Below are positions 1 through 5,357 of a stretch of DNA of 7,199 nt, piece by piece. The position numbers and the translations under genes are program-made. Where the stretch lies: contig PMNG01000106.1 in NCBI GenBank assembly GCA_003162615.1, positions 1-7,199 on the forward strand, written 5' to 3'. The notes below the pieces were generated by a model that was not told where the DNA came from, ran no database searches, and saw only the letters and a program-made list of their open reading frames with translations. The DNA is from Methanothrix sp. (GTDB lineage Archaea; Halobacteriota; Methanosarcinia; Methanotrichales; Methanotrichaceae). The first letter of the stretch is position 1; the number at the start of each line of letters is the position of its first letter.

Positions 1-155
1 ACAGGATAAACGCTAGCACCATTATTGATTATTCCAATTGGAGCTGCCCCAGCGTTTCCTTTAATTCCAATTCCGCTAGACGATTGCCCAATTGAATACG
101 AACAACAAATCAATATCATGATCAAGAACATGAATATTGTTTTCGCCTGTTTCAT
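1..155 (-). CDS. Secreted protein with N-terminal signal peptide (partial, runs off left edge)
   Basis: I do not recognise the family. Read on the minus strand from an ATG at 155, the frame stays open for all 51 codons to the window edge. The start MKQAKTIFMFLIMILICC has two lysines followed by a long hydrophobic core of about 15 residues, then a polar Ser/Gly/Gln stretch. This is a textbook Sec signal peptide, with cleavage plausible near Ser-Ile-Gly/Gln at residues 21-24. The mature part seen so far (about residues 24-51) is rich in Gly, Ser, Ala and Asn with no charged motif, as in surface-exposed or repetitive archaeal exoproteins. The cysteine pair at residues 17-18 lies inside the hydrophobic core and does not fit a lipobox. 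Start choice is supported by AAGGAGGG ten bases upstream and a TATA box about 45 bases upstream. The gene is divergent from the GH57 gene. Function is unknown because only the N-terminus is present. Confidence 0.65.
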   Translation of the reverse strand, partial: MKQAKTIFMFLIMILICCSYSIGQSSSGIGIKGNAGAAPIGIINNGASVYP

Positions 156-165
156 GATTTCACTT

Positions 166-173
166 CCCTCCTT
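166..173 (-). promoter_or_regulatory. Shine-Dalgarno of the secreted-protein gene
   Basis: On the minus strand the bases read AAGGAGGG, a strong complement to the 3' end of archaeal 16S rRNA. Ten bases separate it from the ATG at 155. It fixes the start of the signal-peptide gene and is the main reason to believe that short partial frame. Confidence 0.65.
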
Positions 174-201
174 CAAGAATTATTATCGTAAACTCACTGA
201 C

Positions 202-211
202 AAATATAAAA
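202..211 (-). promoter_or_regulatory. Archaeal TATA box for the secreted-protein gene
   Basis: The minus strand reads TTTTATATTT, close to the archaeal TATA consensus TTTATATA. Initiation about 25 bases downstream would fall near 175-185, just ahead of the Shine-Dalgarno at 166-173, giving a short leader. The geometry of TATA box, start site, ribosome site and ATG is consistent, though the start site is inferred. Confidence 0.5.
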
Positions 212-330
212 GCGTACTGACGAGATCGATGCCAAATCCATGATAAGTCCATGAAGCTAGAGTATCACTTCAAGGATTCATGGGATAGATTCTCCAATTC
301 TCTAAGCTAGGCGTAAGCTTGGAAAAGTTT

Positions 331-352
331 TCAGTGTTTGAGTCAGTTTGAG
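331..352 (+). repeat. Tandem imperfect repeat upstream of the GH57 gene
   Basis: Two adjacent units, TCAGTGTTTGAG (331-342) and TCAGTTTGAG (343-352), are identical apart from a two-base TG insertion in the first. The pair ends 12 bases before the AT-rich element at 364-371 that may be the GH57 TATA box. That is where an archaeal transcription regulator could bind. A role as an operator is inference only. Confidence 0.35.
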
Positions 353-363
353 CTCGAAAGATG

Positions 364-371
364 TAAATAAT
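364..371 (+). promoter_or_regulatory. Possible TATA box for the GH57 gene (leaderless transcript)
   Basis: TAAATAAT lies 22-29 bases before the GH57 ATG. A transcript from it would start at or next to the ATG and be leaderless, which fits the absence of a convincing Shine-Dalgarno (the bases before the ATG are AAGAAGCAGATAT). The match to the TATA consensus is only moderate. Confidence 0.35.
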
Positions 372-393
372 TTAGAAGATAAGAAGCAGATAT

Positions 394-1872
394 ATGACCG
401 ATGTATCCCTCTGCTTTGAGGTCCATCAGCCCGTCAGGCTAAAGAAAGGGTTCTTCTGGGAAGGTTTGCCTCTAAGAAAGGTCGCTTCCGGCCATCTCAA
501 GGATTCCTACTTCGATGACCAGGAAAACCGTAGGATTTTCAATCGCATATCATCCAAATGTTATCTCCCCACCAACCGGATAATTCTCGACGAGATAAAA
601 CGGTTTGAGAATGCCGAAAAGCCATTCAAAGTCGCCTATAGCTTCTCCGGAGTATTCTTGGATCAGTGCAGGCGTCACAACCCGGAAGTTTTGGAATCAT
701 TCGTGAGCCTCATAAATACAGACAAGGTAGAGGTGATGGAGCAGACCTATTACCACTCCCTGGCTAGCCTATACGAAGATAAACAGGAGTTCTTCGAGGA
801 GGTGAAGATGCACAGGGAGCTTATCTGGGATACATTCGGTCTGAAGCCCACCACCTTCGAGAATACAGAGCTTTTGTACAACGACCAGATTGCCCAGATG
901 GTGGAGAGCTTGGGCTACAAGGCCATCTTTGCTGAAGGCGTAATTGCAGATCCCAACTACGTTTACAAGCCTTCTGGCACAGAATTATCCCTGCTTCTGC
1001 GGAACTACCAGCTGACAGACGACGTAGGGTTCAGGTTCTCGGCCACCTGGTGGAAAGAGTATCCTCTGACTGCAGACAAGTACTCTAACTGGCTCTCCTC
1101 GACGGAGGGGCAGTGCATAAACCTGTTCTGCGATTACGAGACCTTCGGAGAGCACCAGTGGCCTGAGACGGGCATCTTCGAGTTCCTGAAAGCCTTGCCG
1201 GGAGATATTCTCAAAAAGCAGAATCTGAGCTTTGCCCTGCCAAGCGAGATAGCTGCAAAGAACAAAGCCGTTAAGGAGATAAGCATCCAGGATCCGGTAT
1301 CATGGGCTGACCTGGAGAGAGATACCAGCTGCTGGCTGGGCAACGCTCTTCAGTGGGCCTGTTACACTTACGAAAAACGACTGGAAGCTCCTGTGAAGGA
1401 GAGCCTGGATCAAGAGCTTCTGGATGTGTGGAGAACCCTGGGGCTTTCCGATCATCTGTATTACATGTTCACCTGGGGCGGTGGAGCGGGCGAAGTTCAC
1501 AGTTACTTCAGCCCTTACAGCAACGCCTATGACGCTGCAGTGACTTTTTTTGCCGTGCTATCTGACCTCCACTTCCGGGTTAAAGAAAGGCTGAGGCTGG
1601 CTGACGAGCCTTTCAAGTTCTCCACAGGAATCGACCAGCCCACTGGCGATGTCGCCTGGAGCCTGGAGGCCCTGCACAGAGCCCTGGCCAAGGTAGATAT
1701 CAAATCGATTGAGTACCACTCGGAAAATGGGGATCTGACCAACTGGACCAGGACCAGCCTGGGAGACGAGTTGCTAGCAGATAAGCTGGAAGGGCTCGGT
1801 GATCTCCAAGGCGGGAGACTCAGAAGGAGGTTACTCAAAATTATCGAGTCCAGCCTGAAGGGGCGGAGCTGA
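394..1872 (+). CDS. GH57 family alpha-amylase / glucan hydrolase
   Basis: A 492-residue intracellular glycoside hydrolase of family 57, of the MJ1611/alpha-amylase type, expected to act on alpha-1,4-glucans such as glycogen. The family's conserved regions appear in order: HQP at 11-13, VEVMEQTYYH at 112-121, FENTELLY at 155-162 with Glu159 as the expected nucleophile, CDYETFGEHQ at 246-255 with Asp247 as the expected acid/base, and the helical region around ALQWACYTYEK at 318-328. There is no signal peptide or membrane segment, and length is normal for the subgroup. The ATG at 394 is secure because an in-frame stop (364-366) lies just upstream and HQP sits near the N-terminus as usual. It is followed immediately by an FBPase relic, and a GlgP gene lies about 4.6 kb downstream, which supports a glycogen-turnover role. 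The exact specificity (amylase, pullulanase or glucanotransferase) cannot be read from the sequence. Confidence 0.94.
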   Translation: MTDVSLCFEVHQPVRLKKGFFWEGLPLRKVASGHLKDSYFDDQENRRIFNRISSKCYLPTNRIILDEIKRFENAEKPFKVAYSFSGVFLDQCRRHNPEVLESFVSLINTDKVEVMEQTYYHSLASLYEDKQEFFEEVKMHRELIWDTFGLKPTTFENTELLYNDQIAQMVESLGYKAIFAEGVIADPNYVYKPSGTELSLLLRNYQLTDDVGFRFSATWWKEYPLTADKYSNWLSSTEGQCINLFCDYETFGEHQWPETGIFEFLKALPGDILKKQNLSFALPSEIAAKNKAVKEISIQDPVSWADLERDTSCWLGNALQWACYTYEKRLEAPVKESLDQELLDVWRTLGLSDHLYYMFTWGGGAGEVHSYFSPYSNAYDAAVTFFAVLSDLHFRVKERLRLADEPFKFSTGIDQPTGDVAWSLEALHRALAKVDIKSIEYHSENGDLTNWTRTSLGDELLADKLEGLGDLQGGRLRRRLLKIIESSLKGRS

Positions 1873-1873
1873 T

Positions 1874-1965
1874 ATGCCAAGATAAGGAGCGATCAGGCCT
1901 CTTCGGTCCACCCCGCGCTGATAGAGACTGCAGCTATCAAGTTGGAACTGGTCATAGATGCCTGA
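1874..1965 (+). pseudogene. Relic of a second FBP aldolase/phosphatase gene (5' end only)
   Basis: Bases 1900-1933 match bases 2154-2187 of the FBPase gene downstream at 32 of 34 positions, with no gap, and encode SSVHPALIETA in both places. The similarity continues more weakly into the next codons (AIKLELV against ESKLAQA), which looks like diverged coding sequence and not a fresh copy. An ATG at 1874, with GGCGGAG before it, starts a stretch resembling the FBPase start (ATGCCAAGATAA against ATGTCGAAAATAAC). About 30 bases that would encode the metal-binding ADVGGYPGH segment are missing, and the frame ends at TGA 1963-1965. The relic lies one base after the GH57 stop and in the GH57 frame. 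The simplest reading is an old paralogous fbp gene once placed directly behind GH57 and now almost erased. Confidence 0.7.
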
Positions 1966-2116
1966 AATCTCCATAGAGTTCTTCGAATACCGGTTGGAAG
2001 TTAAAGGGCCGATAATCGAAGTCAGGTTAAATAAATTGGAAAATGAAGATGAAAGTCAACAAAGTGACTTAAAAAATCCAAACCCGGGGGAGGGAGATGT
2101 CGAAAATAACAGTTAG
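1958..2116 (+). CDS. Small open frame of 52 codons, unknown
   Basis: An ATG at 1958 directly follows an in-frame TAG and opens a frame of 52 codons ending in TAG at 2114-2116. The product begins MPEISIEFFEYRLEVKGP and is strongly charged, with a Glu-, Asn- and Gln-rich C-terminal half. The first 30 residues alternate hydrophobic and charged positions like a beta strand pair. There is no good Shine-Dalgarno; only GGAACTGG lies upstream. It overlaps the end of the FBPase relic and the first 20 bases of the following FBPase gene. I do not recognise it. It could be a genuine small protein, a fragment left by the rearrangement here, or a chance open frame. Confidence 0.25.
   Translation: MPEISIEFFEYRLEVKGPIIEVRLNKLENEDESQQSDLKNPNPGEGDVENNS
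2027..2035 (+). promoter_or_regulatory. Possible TATA box ahead of the FBPase copy
   Basis: TTAAATAAA lies about 62 bases before the FBPase ATG at 2097 in an otherwise mixed-composition stretch. Initiation about 25 bases downstream would leave a leader of roughly 35-45 bases containing the GGGGGAGGGAG ribosome site. It also lies inside the small open frame at 1958-2116, so it would compete with that reading. Confidence 0.25.
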
Positions 2117-2710
2117 CTTGATCAAAGCGGACGTTGGCGGGTATCCCGGACACTCTTCAGTCCACCCCGCGCTGATAGAAACTGCAGAGTCGAAGCTGGC
2201 ACAGGCAAAGAAATCCGGTGCCCTGATAGACTTTAGAGTGCTGGCCTGCGGCGACGATCTAGAGCTAATAATGAGCCACAAGAAAGGCTGCGATAACGGT
2301 GAGGTTCACGGTCTGGCGTGGGAGACCTTCGAGGAGGCCACAGAAGTTGCCAAGAAGCTCAAGCTCTACGGGGCAGGTCAGGGACCCTGCTTGCCGATGC
2401 CTTCAGCGGCAACATCAGGGGCCTGGGGCCCGGTGTGGCCGAGATGGAGTTCACGGAGCGCACAGCCGAGCCGATAGTCGCTTTTATGATGGACAAGACC
2501 GAGCTAGGAGCCTTCAACCTCCCCATCTCAGTGGACCTCTTCAAGGATCTGGCTTTTGACAACGCCAGAAGAAAGGCTCTTGATATCACCGATTATCTTA
2601 GGGAGCACGGACCCTTCGAGCCTCACAGGCTGCCAATGGAGGACATGGAGTACACAACTCTTCCCCATGTCATGAAGAACCTGGCTAGCAGGTTTGCCGA
2701 CACTGAGTAG
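2097..2710 (+). pseudogene. fbp: Archaeal fructose-1,6-bisphosphate aldolase/phosphatase, frameshifted and internally deleted
   Basis: The bifunctional archaeal enzyme condenses triose phosphates and releases fructose 6-phosphate, committing carbon to gluconeogenesis. The start MSKITVSLIKADVGGYPGHS is typical and keeps metal ligands Asp12, His19, Asp53, Asp54 and Gln95. After GAGQ (residues 92-95) the frame breaks: GGTCAGGGACCCTGCTT has one extra G and one extra C compared with the expected GGTCAGGACCTGCTT. The shift carries the reading into the frame encoding LLADAFSGNIRGLGPGVAEM. The second part keeps MDKTE and then jumps at about 2525-2535 from NLPI to VDLFKDLAFDNARRKAL and HGPFEPHRLPMEDMEYTTLP. 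The joined product is about 203 residues against roughly 360-390 for the family. The missing middle holds the aldolase Schiff-base lysine (Lys232 in the Sulfolobus tokodaii enzyme) and further metal ligands. Pro-to-Leu changes in DKTEPG and DPAF add to the decay. A strong GGAGG lies three bases before the ATG. It cannot make a working enzyme. Confidence 0.9.
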
Positions 2711-2730
2711 CTCCGGGCAGCTCAGGCTTC

Positions 2731-2776
2731 GTTTGTTTTTTGCTTTTAATTTTTCAATCTTTTGGCGTTGTTTTTT
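2731..2776 (+). terminator. T-rich archaeal terminator tract after the FBPase copy
   Basis: Six runs of three to six T bases lie within 46 bases on the plus strand (for example 2736-2741 and 2771-2776), beginning 20 bases after the FBPase stop. Oligo-T tracts on the non-template strand are known to end archaeal transcripts without needing a strong hairpin; only a weak AGCT/AGCT pairing precedes this one. It separates the FBPase remnants from the ferredoxin-AOR pair. Part of the tract (CTTTTAATTTTT, 2743-2754) could also serve as the TATA element of the next gene. Confidence 0.5.
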
Positions 2777-2844
2777 GTAGTATGAGCTACTCTATTAGAA
2801 GAATTGATGCTTGCCGAGTGGGTCGCAGAGGAGCCGATTTAGGT

Positions 2845-3330
2845 ATGGCAGATAGTTCCGAAGCAAAGGTGATTTCTGAGAGAGTTTCGGTTGCGGGACA
2901 AGAGACGAAGCCCAAACCAAAAAAGAGGCGCAGATTGAAGGTGGCTCACCCGGAAAGGTGCATCGGATGCCTGGGCTGCATGTTTGCCTGCAGTCGTGTT
3001 CATACTGGGAACGTATCTCTCCGGGACAGCGCGATCAAGATCCAGACCCAAGGTGGAATAGAGGGGGATTTCCGCGTCGTGGTTTGTCGGGGGTGTAATG
3101 ATCCGCCATGCGTGCGGGCGTGTCCTGTCGGAGCCCTGGAGAGAAAGCCCGACGGAAGTGTCGTATTCCACGAAGAGCTATGCACCGGCTGTGGACAATG
3201 TCAGGATGCATGCCTGATTGGGGCCATATCACTTGGAAGGGGGAGCAAGCCCATAAAATGTATGCACTGCGGGGCTTGCGTGGCCTTCTGTCCGCACGGC
3301 GTTCTAACATTCGAGGAGGTGCCCAGTTAA
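2845..3330 (+). CDS. Four-cluster [4Fe-4S] ferredoxin, electron-transfer partner of the AOR protein
   Basis: A 161-residue polyferredoxin with sixteen cysteines in four sets: 39/42/45/49, 81/84/89/93, 113/116/119/123 and 139/142/145/149. This is the layout of HycB/CooF-type electron-transfer subunits with four [4Fe-4S] clusters. It should pass electrons from the AOR subunit to a soluble or membrane acceptor in the cytoplasm. Residues 1-33 are a polar tail ending in a basic KPKPKKRRR stretch, not part of the cluster fold. The ATG at 2845 is preferred because AGAGGAG lies 11 bases upstream; an in-frame ATG at 2782 would add 21 residues but has no ribosome site. The stop TAA shares its last base with the ATG of the AOR gene, so the two are almost certainly co-translated. 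The pairing resembles WOR5-S of Pyrococcus furiosus and BamC of the class II benzoyl-CoA reductase. Which partner accepts its electrons is unknown. Confidence 0.92.
   Translation: MADSSEAKVISERVSVAGQETKPKPKKRRRLKVAHPERCIGCLGCMFACSRVHTGNVSLRDSAIKIQTQGGIEGDFRVVVCRGCNDPPCVRACPVGALERKPDGSVVFHEELCTGCGQCQDACLIGAISLGRGSKPIKCMHCGACVAFCPHGVLTFEEVPS
3315..3321 (+). promoter_or_regulatory. Shine-Dalgarno that sets the AOR start
   Basis: GGAGGTG, a near-perfect anti-16S match, lies within the last codons of the ferredoxin gene, with eight bases between it and the ATG at 3330. It decides in favour of this start over in-frame ATGs further upstream inside the ferredoxin gene and supports translational coupling of the pair. 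Confidence 0.75.
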
Positions 3331-5066
3331 TGCTCAGAAGAGTTCTGTACATCGATCTTGGAAACGAGGATGCTTGGGTTGAAGAAAGGCAGGATCTCTT
3401 CGATCAGTGGATGGGAGGCACTGGCGTCGGGATCAAGCTGCTCATGGAAGAATGCCCCGAAGGTGTGGATCCTCTGTCACCAAAAGCCCCCATAATCTTC
3501 TGTATAGGCCCCTTGAACGGCATGTTCCCCGTAGCTACCAAGATGGTGGCCACCTTCAAGTCTCCTCTTACAGGCGAGCTGGGCGAGTCCTACGCCGGTG
3601 GAAGGCTGCCACTAGCTGCTAGGTTTGCCGGCCACGAGGCCATTGTGATCAGAGGCGCTGCAGAGAGGCCCTCATACATATCAATCAACAACTCCGATGT
3701 TAAGATAAAGGACGCTACCTCTATCTGGGGCGTAGAGGCCCAGACGGCAGGCATGATCCTAAGGGAGCACGAGCCCGGCATAGGCCGTCGCAGCATAATC
3801 CGCATAGGCCCAGCAGGAGAAAATCTGGTCAGGTATGCCGGAGTCGTAGTTGATACTTACAGGCACCTGGGAAGGCTGGGCCTTGGCGCAGTCTTCGGGT
3901 CCAAGAAGCTCAAGGCGATGGTGATTTCCGGAACAGAGCATGTGGAGATCCCCGATCACAAGCGGTACCGTGAGGTCTATAACAAGCTTTACCAGACCAC
4001 GGTTCAGACCGACGTGATGGAGAAGTACCACGATATAGGGACCTCGGTCAACATAAATGTCCTGAATTGGCTGAAAGGCTTGCCGACCAAGAACTTCCAG
4101 AGCTCCAGCTTCCCCGAGGCAGAGAATATCAGCGGCGAGATATTGGCCGACAAATACCTCTTCCGCAGGCTATCCTGCGCTGGGTGCCCCATCGGATGCA
4201 TACACATTGCTCAGCTAAAGTCTGCTTTCTCCACCCATCACGAGTTCGAGGTTCGAAAGGTCTCCTATGACTATGAGCCCATTTACTCCCTAGGTTCGAA
4301 CCTGGGAGTCTCAAGCGCGGAGGGCCTGCTGCAGTTGATCGATGCCTGCGAGAGGCTTGGGCTGGATGTCATGTCTGCCGGAGTGGTCCTTGCTTGGGCC
4401 ACCGAGGCCTATGAGCGTGACATGATAACTCCACAGGAAACCCTGGGCGTGCCCCTGCAGTGGAACAATGTGAAGAGCTACATGAATGCTCTGGAGTATA
4501 TAGTTAGGCCGCCCAATGAATTCTACGCCGCCCTGGCCAAAGGAGTGGATTATGCTTCGGCCAAATACGGCGGAGCGGACTTTGCCATGGCTCTGGGAGG
4601 AAATGAGGTCTCCGGGTATCACACAGGGCCGGCCTCCATTGTTGGTCAGATCGTGGGCGTTCGGCACTCCCACCTGGACAACGCCGGGTATAGCATAGAC
4701 CAGAAGGCAGCTAAGAAACAGTTGTCTCCTGAACAGATGGTGGATGAGATAATCAATGAGGACAACTCCCGGGGCGTCTTCAACTCCTTGGTAGGCTGTT
4801 TATTCGCAAGGGGTGTATATACATCAGAGAACATAATCGATGCCTTGGGAGCTGTGGGCATCGAGAAGACCAAGGATGATCTGGACTCCTTGGGCAAGAG
4901 GATCTTCGACGAGAAGTATAGGTTTAAAACAAGAGAGGGCTTTGACCTTTCCAAAGTAAGAGTTCCCAAGAGATTCTACGAGACTGTGTCCACCCTGGGC
5001 AAGGTCGATCCCCAGACGGTGGATGAGATGCTGCGGCTTTACAGGAAGAAGAGAGGATGGCTCTAG
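3330..5066 (+). CDS. Aldehyde ferredoxin oxidoreductase family protein (tungsten/molybdenum pterin enzyme)
   Basis: A 578-residue cytoplasmic oxidoreductase expected to carry a bis-pterin tungsten (or molybdenum) cofactor and one [4Fe-4S] cluster. The start MLRRVLYIDL and the following GGTGVGIKLL (29-38), DPLSP (47-51) and GPLNG (60-64) are typical of the AOR N-terminal domain. The pterin-binding stretch GRLGLGAVFGSKKLKA is at 181-196. Cluster ligands are CAGCPIGC (Cys283, 286, 290) and Cys490 in SLVGC, at the spacing known from P. furiosus AOR (288, 291, 295, 494). The segment where classical AORs carry a DPRG-type motif reads SGYHTGPAS, followed by RHSHLDNAGYS (445-455), so this is a divergent subgroup, possibly nearer WOR5 or BamB. 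Length is slightly short of the usual 600 or so. It overlaps the ferredoxin gene by one base and probably forms a two-subunit enzyme with it. The substrate aldehyde, or another substrate type, cannot be told from the sequence. Confidence 0.93.
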   Translation: MLRRVLYIDLGNEDAWVEERQDLFDQWMGGTGVGIKLLMEECPEGVDPLSPKAPIIFCIGPLNGMFPVATKMVATFKSPLTGELGESYAGGRLPLAARFAGHEAIVIRGAAERPSYISINNSDVKIKDATSIWGVEAQTAGMILREHEPGIGRRSIIRIGPAGENLVRYAGVVVDTYRHLGRLGLGAVFGSKKLKAMVISGTEHVEIPDHKRYREVYNKLYQTTVQTDVMEKYHDIGTSVNINVLNWLKGLPTKNFQSSSFPEAENISGEILADKYLFRRLSCAGCPIGCIHIAQLKSAFSTHHEFEVRKVSYDYEPIYSLGSNLGVSSAEGLLQLIDACERLGLDVMSAGVVLAWATEAYERDMITPQETLGVPLQWNNVKSYMNALEYIVRPPNEFYAALAKGVDYASAKYGGADFAMALGGNEVSGYHTGPASIVGQIVGVRHSHLDNAGYSIDQKAAKKQLSPEQMVDEIINEDNSRGVFNSLVGCLFARGVYTSENIIDALGAVGIEKTKDDLDSLGKRIFDEKYRFKTREGFDLSKVRVPKRFYETVSTLGKVDPQTVDEMLRLYRKKRGWL

Positions 5067-5205
5067 CTCCTCCTCTATCCTGGCATCTTTTATCAGCCCT
5101 TGTAGGACCATCCTTTCTTTTGTCTAGCTTCTTAACCTCGCCTCCTTCGATGTTGAGTGCCTCTACTATCAGCTCCGGGGCCACCCTCAGCCCCCTCTCC
5201 ACCAT
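5067..5205 (-). pseudogene. Possible small minus-strand gene, probably frameshifted, unknown function
   Basis: From an ATG at 5205 the minus strand encodes MVERGLRVAPELIVEALNIE and continues GGEVKKLDKRK, a compact charged sequence that looks like real protein. The ATG is preceded by an exceptionally strong ribosome site (AAAGGAGGGAGG, six-base gap). At about 5111-5113 the reading turns implausible in its own frame (DGPTRADKRCQ), while the adjacent frame offers MVLQGLIKDARIEEELE. Loss of a single G would join the two parts. Downstream of about 5067 both frames are only the antisense of the AOR 3' end, so the original stop is gone or lies in the overlap. The frame is also open upstream to 5337 with charged, protein-like sequence. 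The plus-strand reading of the region is a low-complexity Ser/Leu/Pro string, as expected for an antisense shadow. I cannot name the family. Confidence 0.35.
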
Positions 5206-5211
5206 TGGTTT

Positions 5212-5223
5212 CCTCCCTCCTTT
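5212..5223 (-). promoter_or_regulatory. Very strong Shine-Dalgarno on the minus strand
   Basis: The minus strand reads AAAGGAGGGAGG, six bases before the ATG at 5205. It is the best ribosome-site match on that strand in the window and the main evidence that the region between the AOR and FrhB-like genes was or is translated leftward. Confidence 0.45.
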
Positions 5224-5317
5224 CTCTGATTTGGCTGTGAGGCCGCCTAGGCGTTCGAGAGGCTTCTCTACCGATTCCTTCCAAAATTTGCGCCTGCAAT
5301 AAGTTCTTACTCTTAAA

Positions 5318-5343
5318 GATCCTCTTATAATTATCAAGAGATC
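5318..5343 (+). promoter_or_regulatory. TATA box inside a dyad-symmetric element ahead of the FrhB-like gene
   Basis: CTTATAATT (5324-5332) is a fair archaeal TATA box about 30 bases before the ATG at 5358, implying a leaderless or very short-leader transcript. It sits at the centre of an imperfect dyad: CTCTT (5322-5326) pairs with AAGAG (5336-5340), GAT (5318-5320) pairs with ATC (5341-5343), and the core ATAATTAT (5327-5334) is itself a perfect palindrome. A repressor bound here would block TBP. The TATA role is plausible; the operator role is inferred. Confidence 0.4.
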
Positions 5344-5357
5344 CTTGGGATCAAGTT

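Noticed and set aside
25..243. Plus-strand 72-codon open frame at the left edge
   Set aside because: It is antisense to the signal-peptide gene, which has a Shine-Dalgarno and TATA box on the minus strand; the plus frame has neither.
2375..2400. Programmed ribosomal frameshift in the FBPase gene
   Set aside because: The shift coincides with two extra bases in short G and C runs, there is no slippery heptamer or stem-loop, and the gene has a large deletion anyway, so restored reading would not give a working enzyme.
3108..3329. An upstream in-frame extension of the AOR gene into the ferredoxin gene
   Set aside because: It overlaps the cluster-coding part of the ferredoxin, reads as low-quality Arg/Cys-rich sequence and lacks a ribosome site, whereas ATG 3330 has GGAGGTG and the standard family N-terminus.
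4311..4673. Minus-strand 120-codon open frame opposite AOR, and similar ones opposite GH57 (1527-1880)
   Set aside because: They are antisense to well-conserved coding sequence, lack ribosome sites and show no motif; long antisense frames are common in GC-rich coding DNA.
5057..5302. Plus-strand 81-codon open frame after AOR
   Set aside because: The product is a low-complexity Ser/Leu/Pro string, as expected for the antisense of a charged minus-strand sequence; it starts inside the AOR gene with no proper ribosome site.
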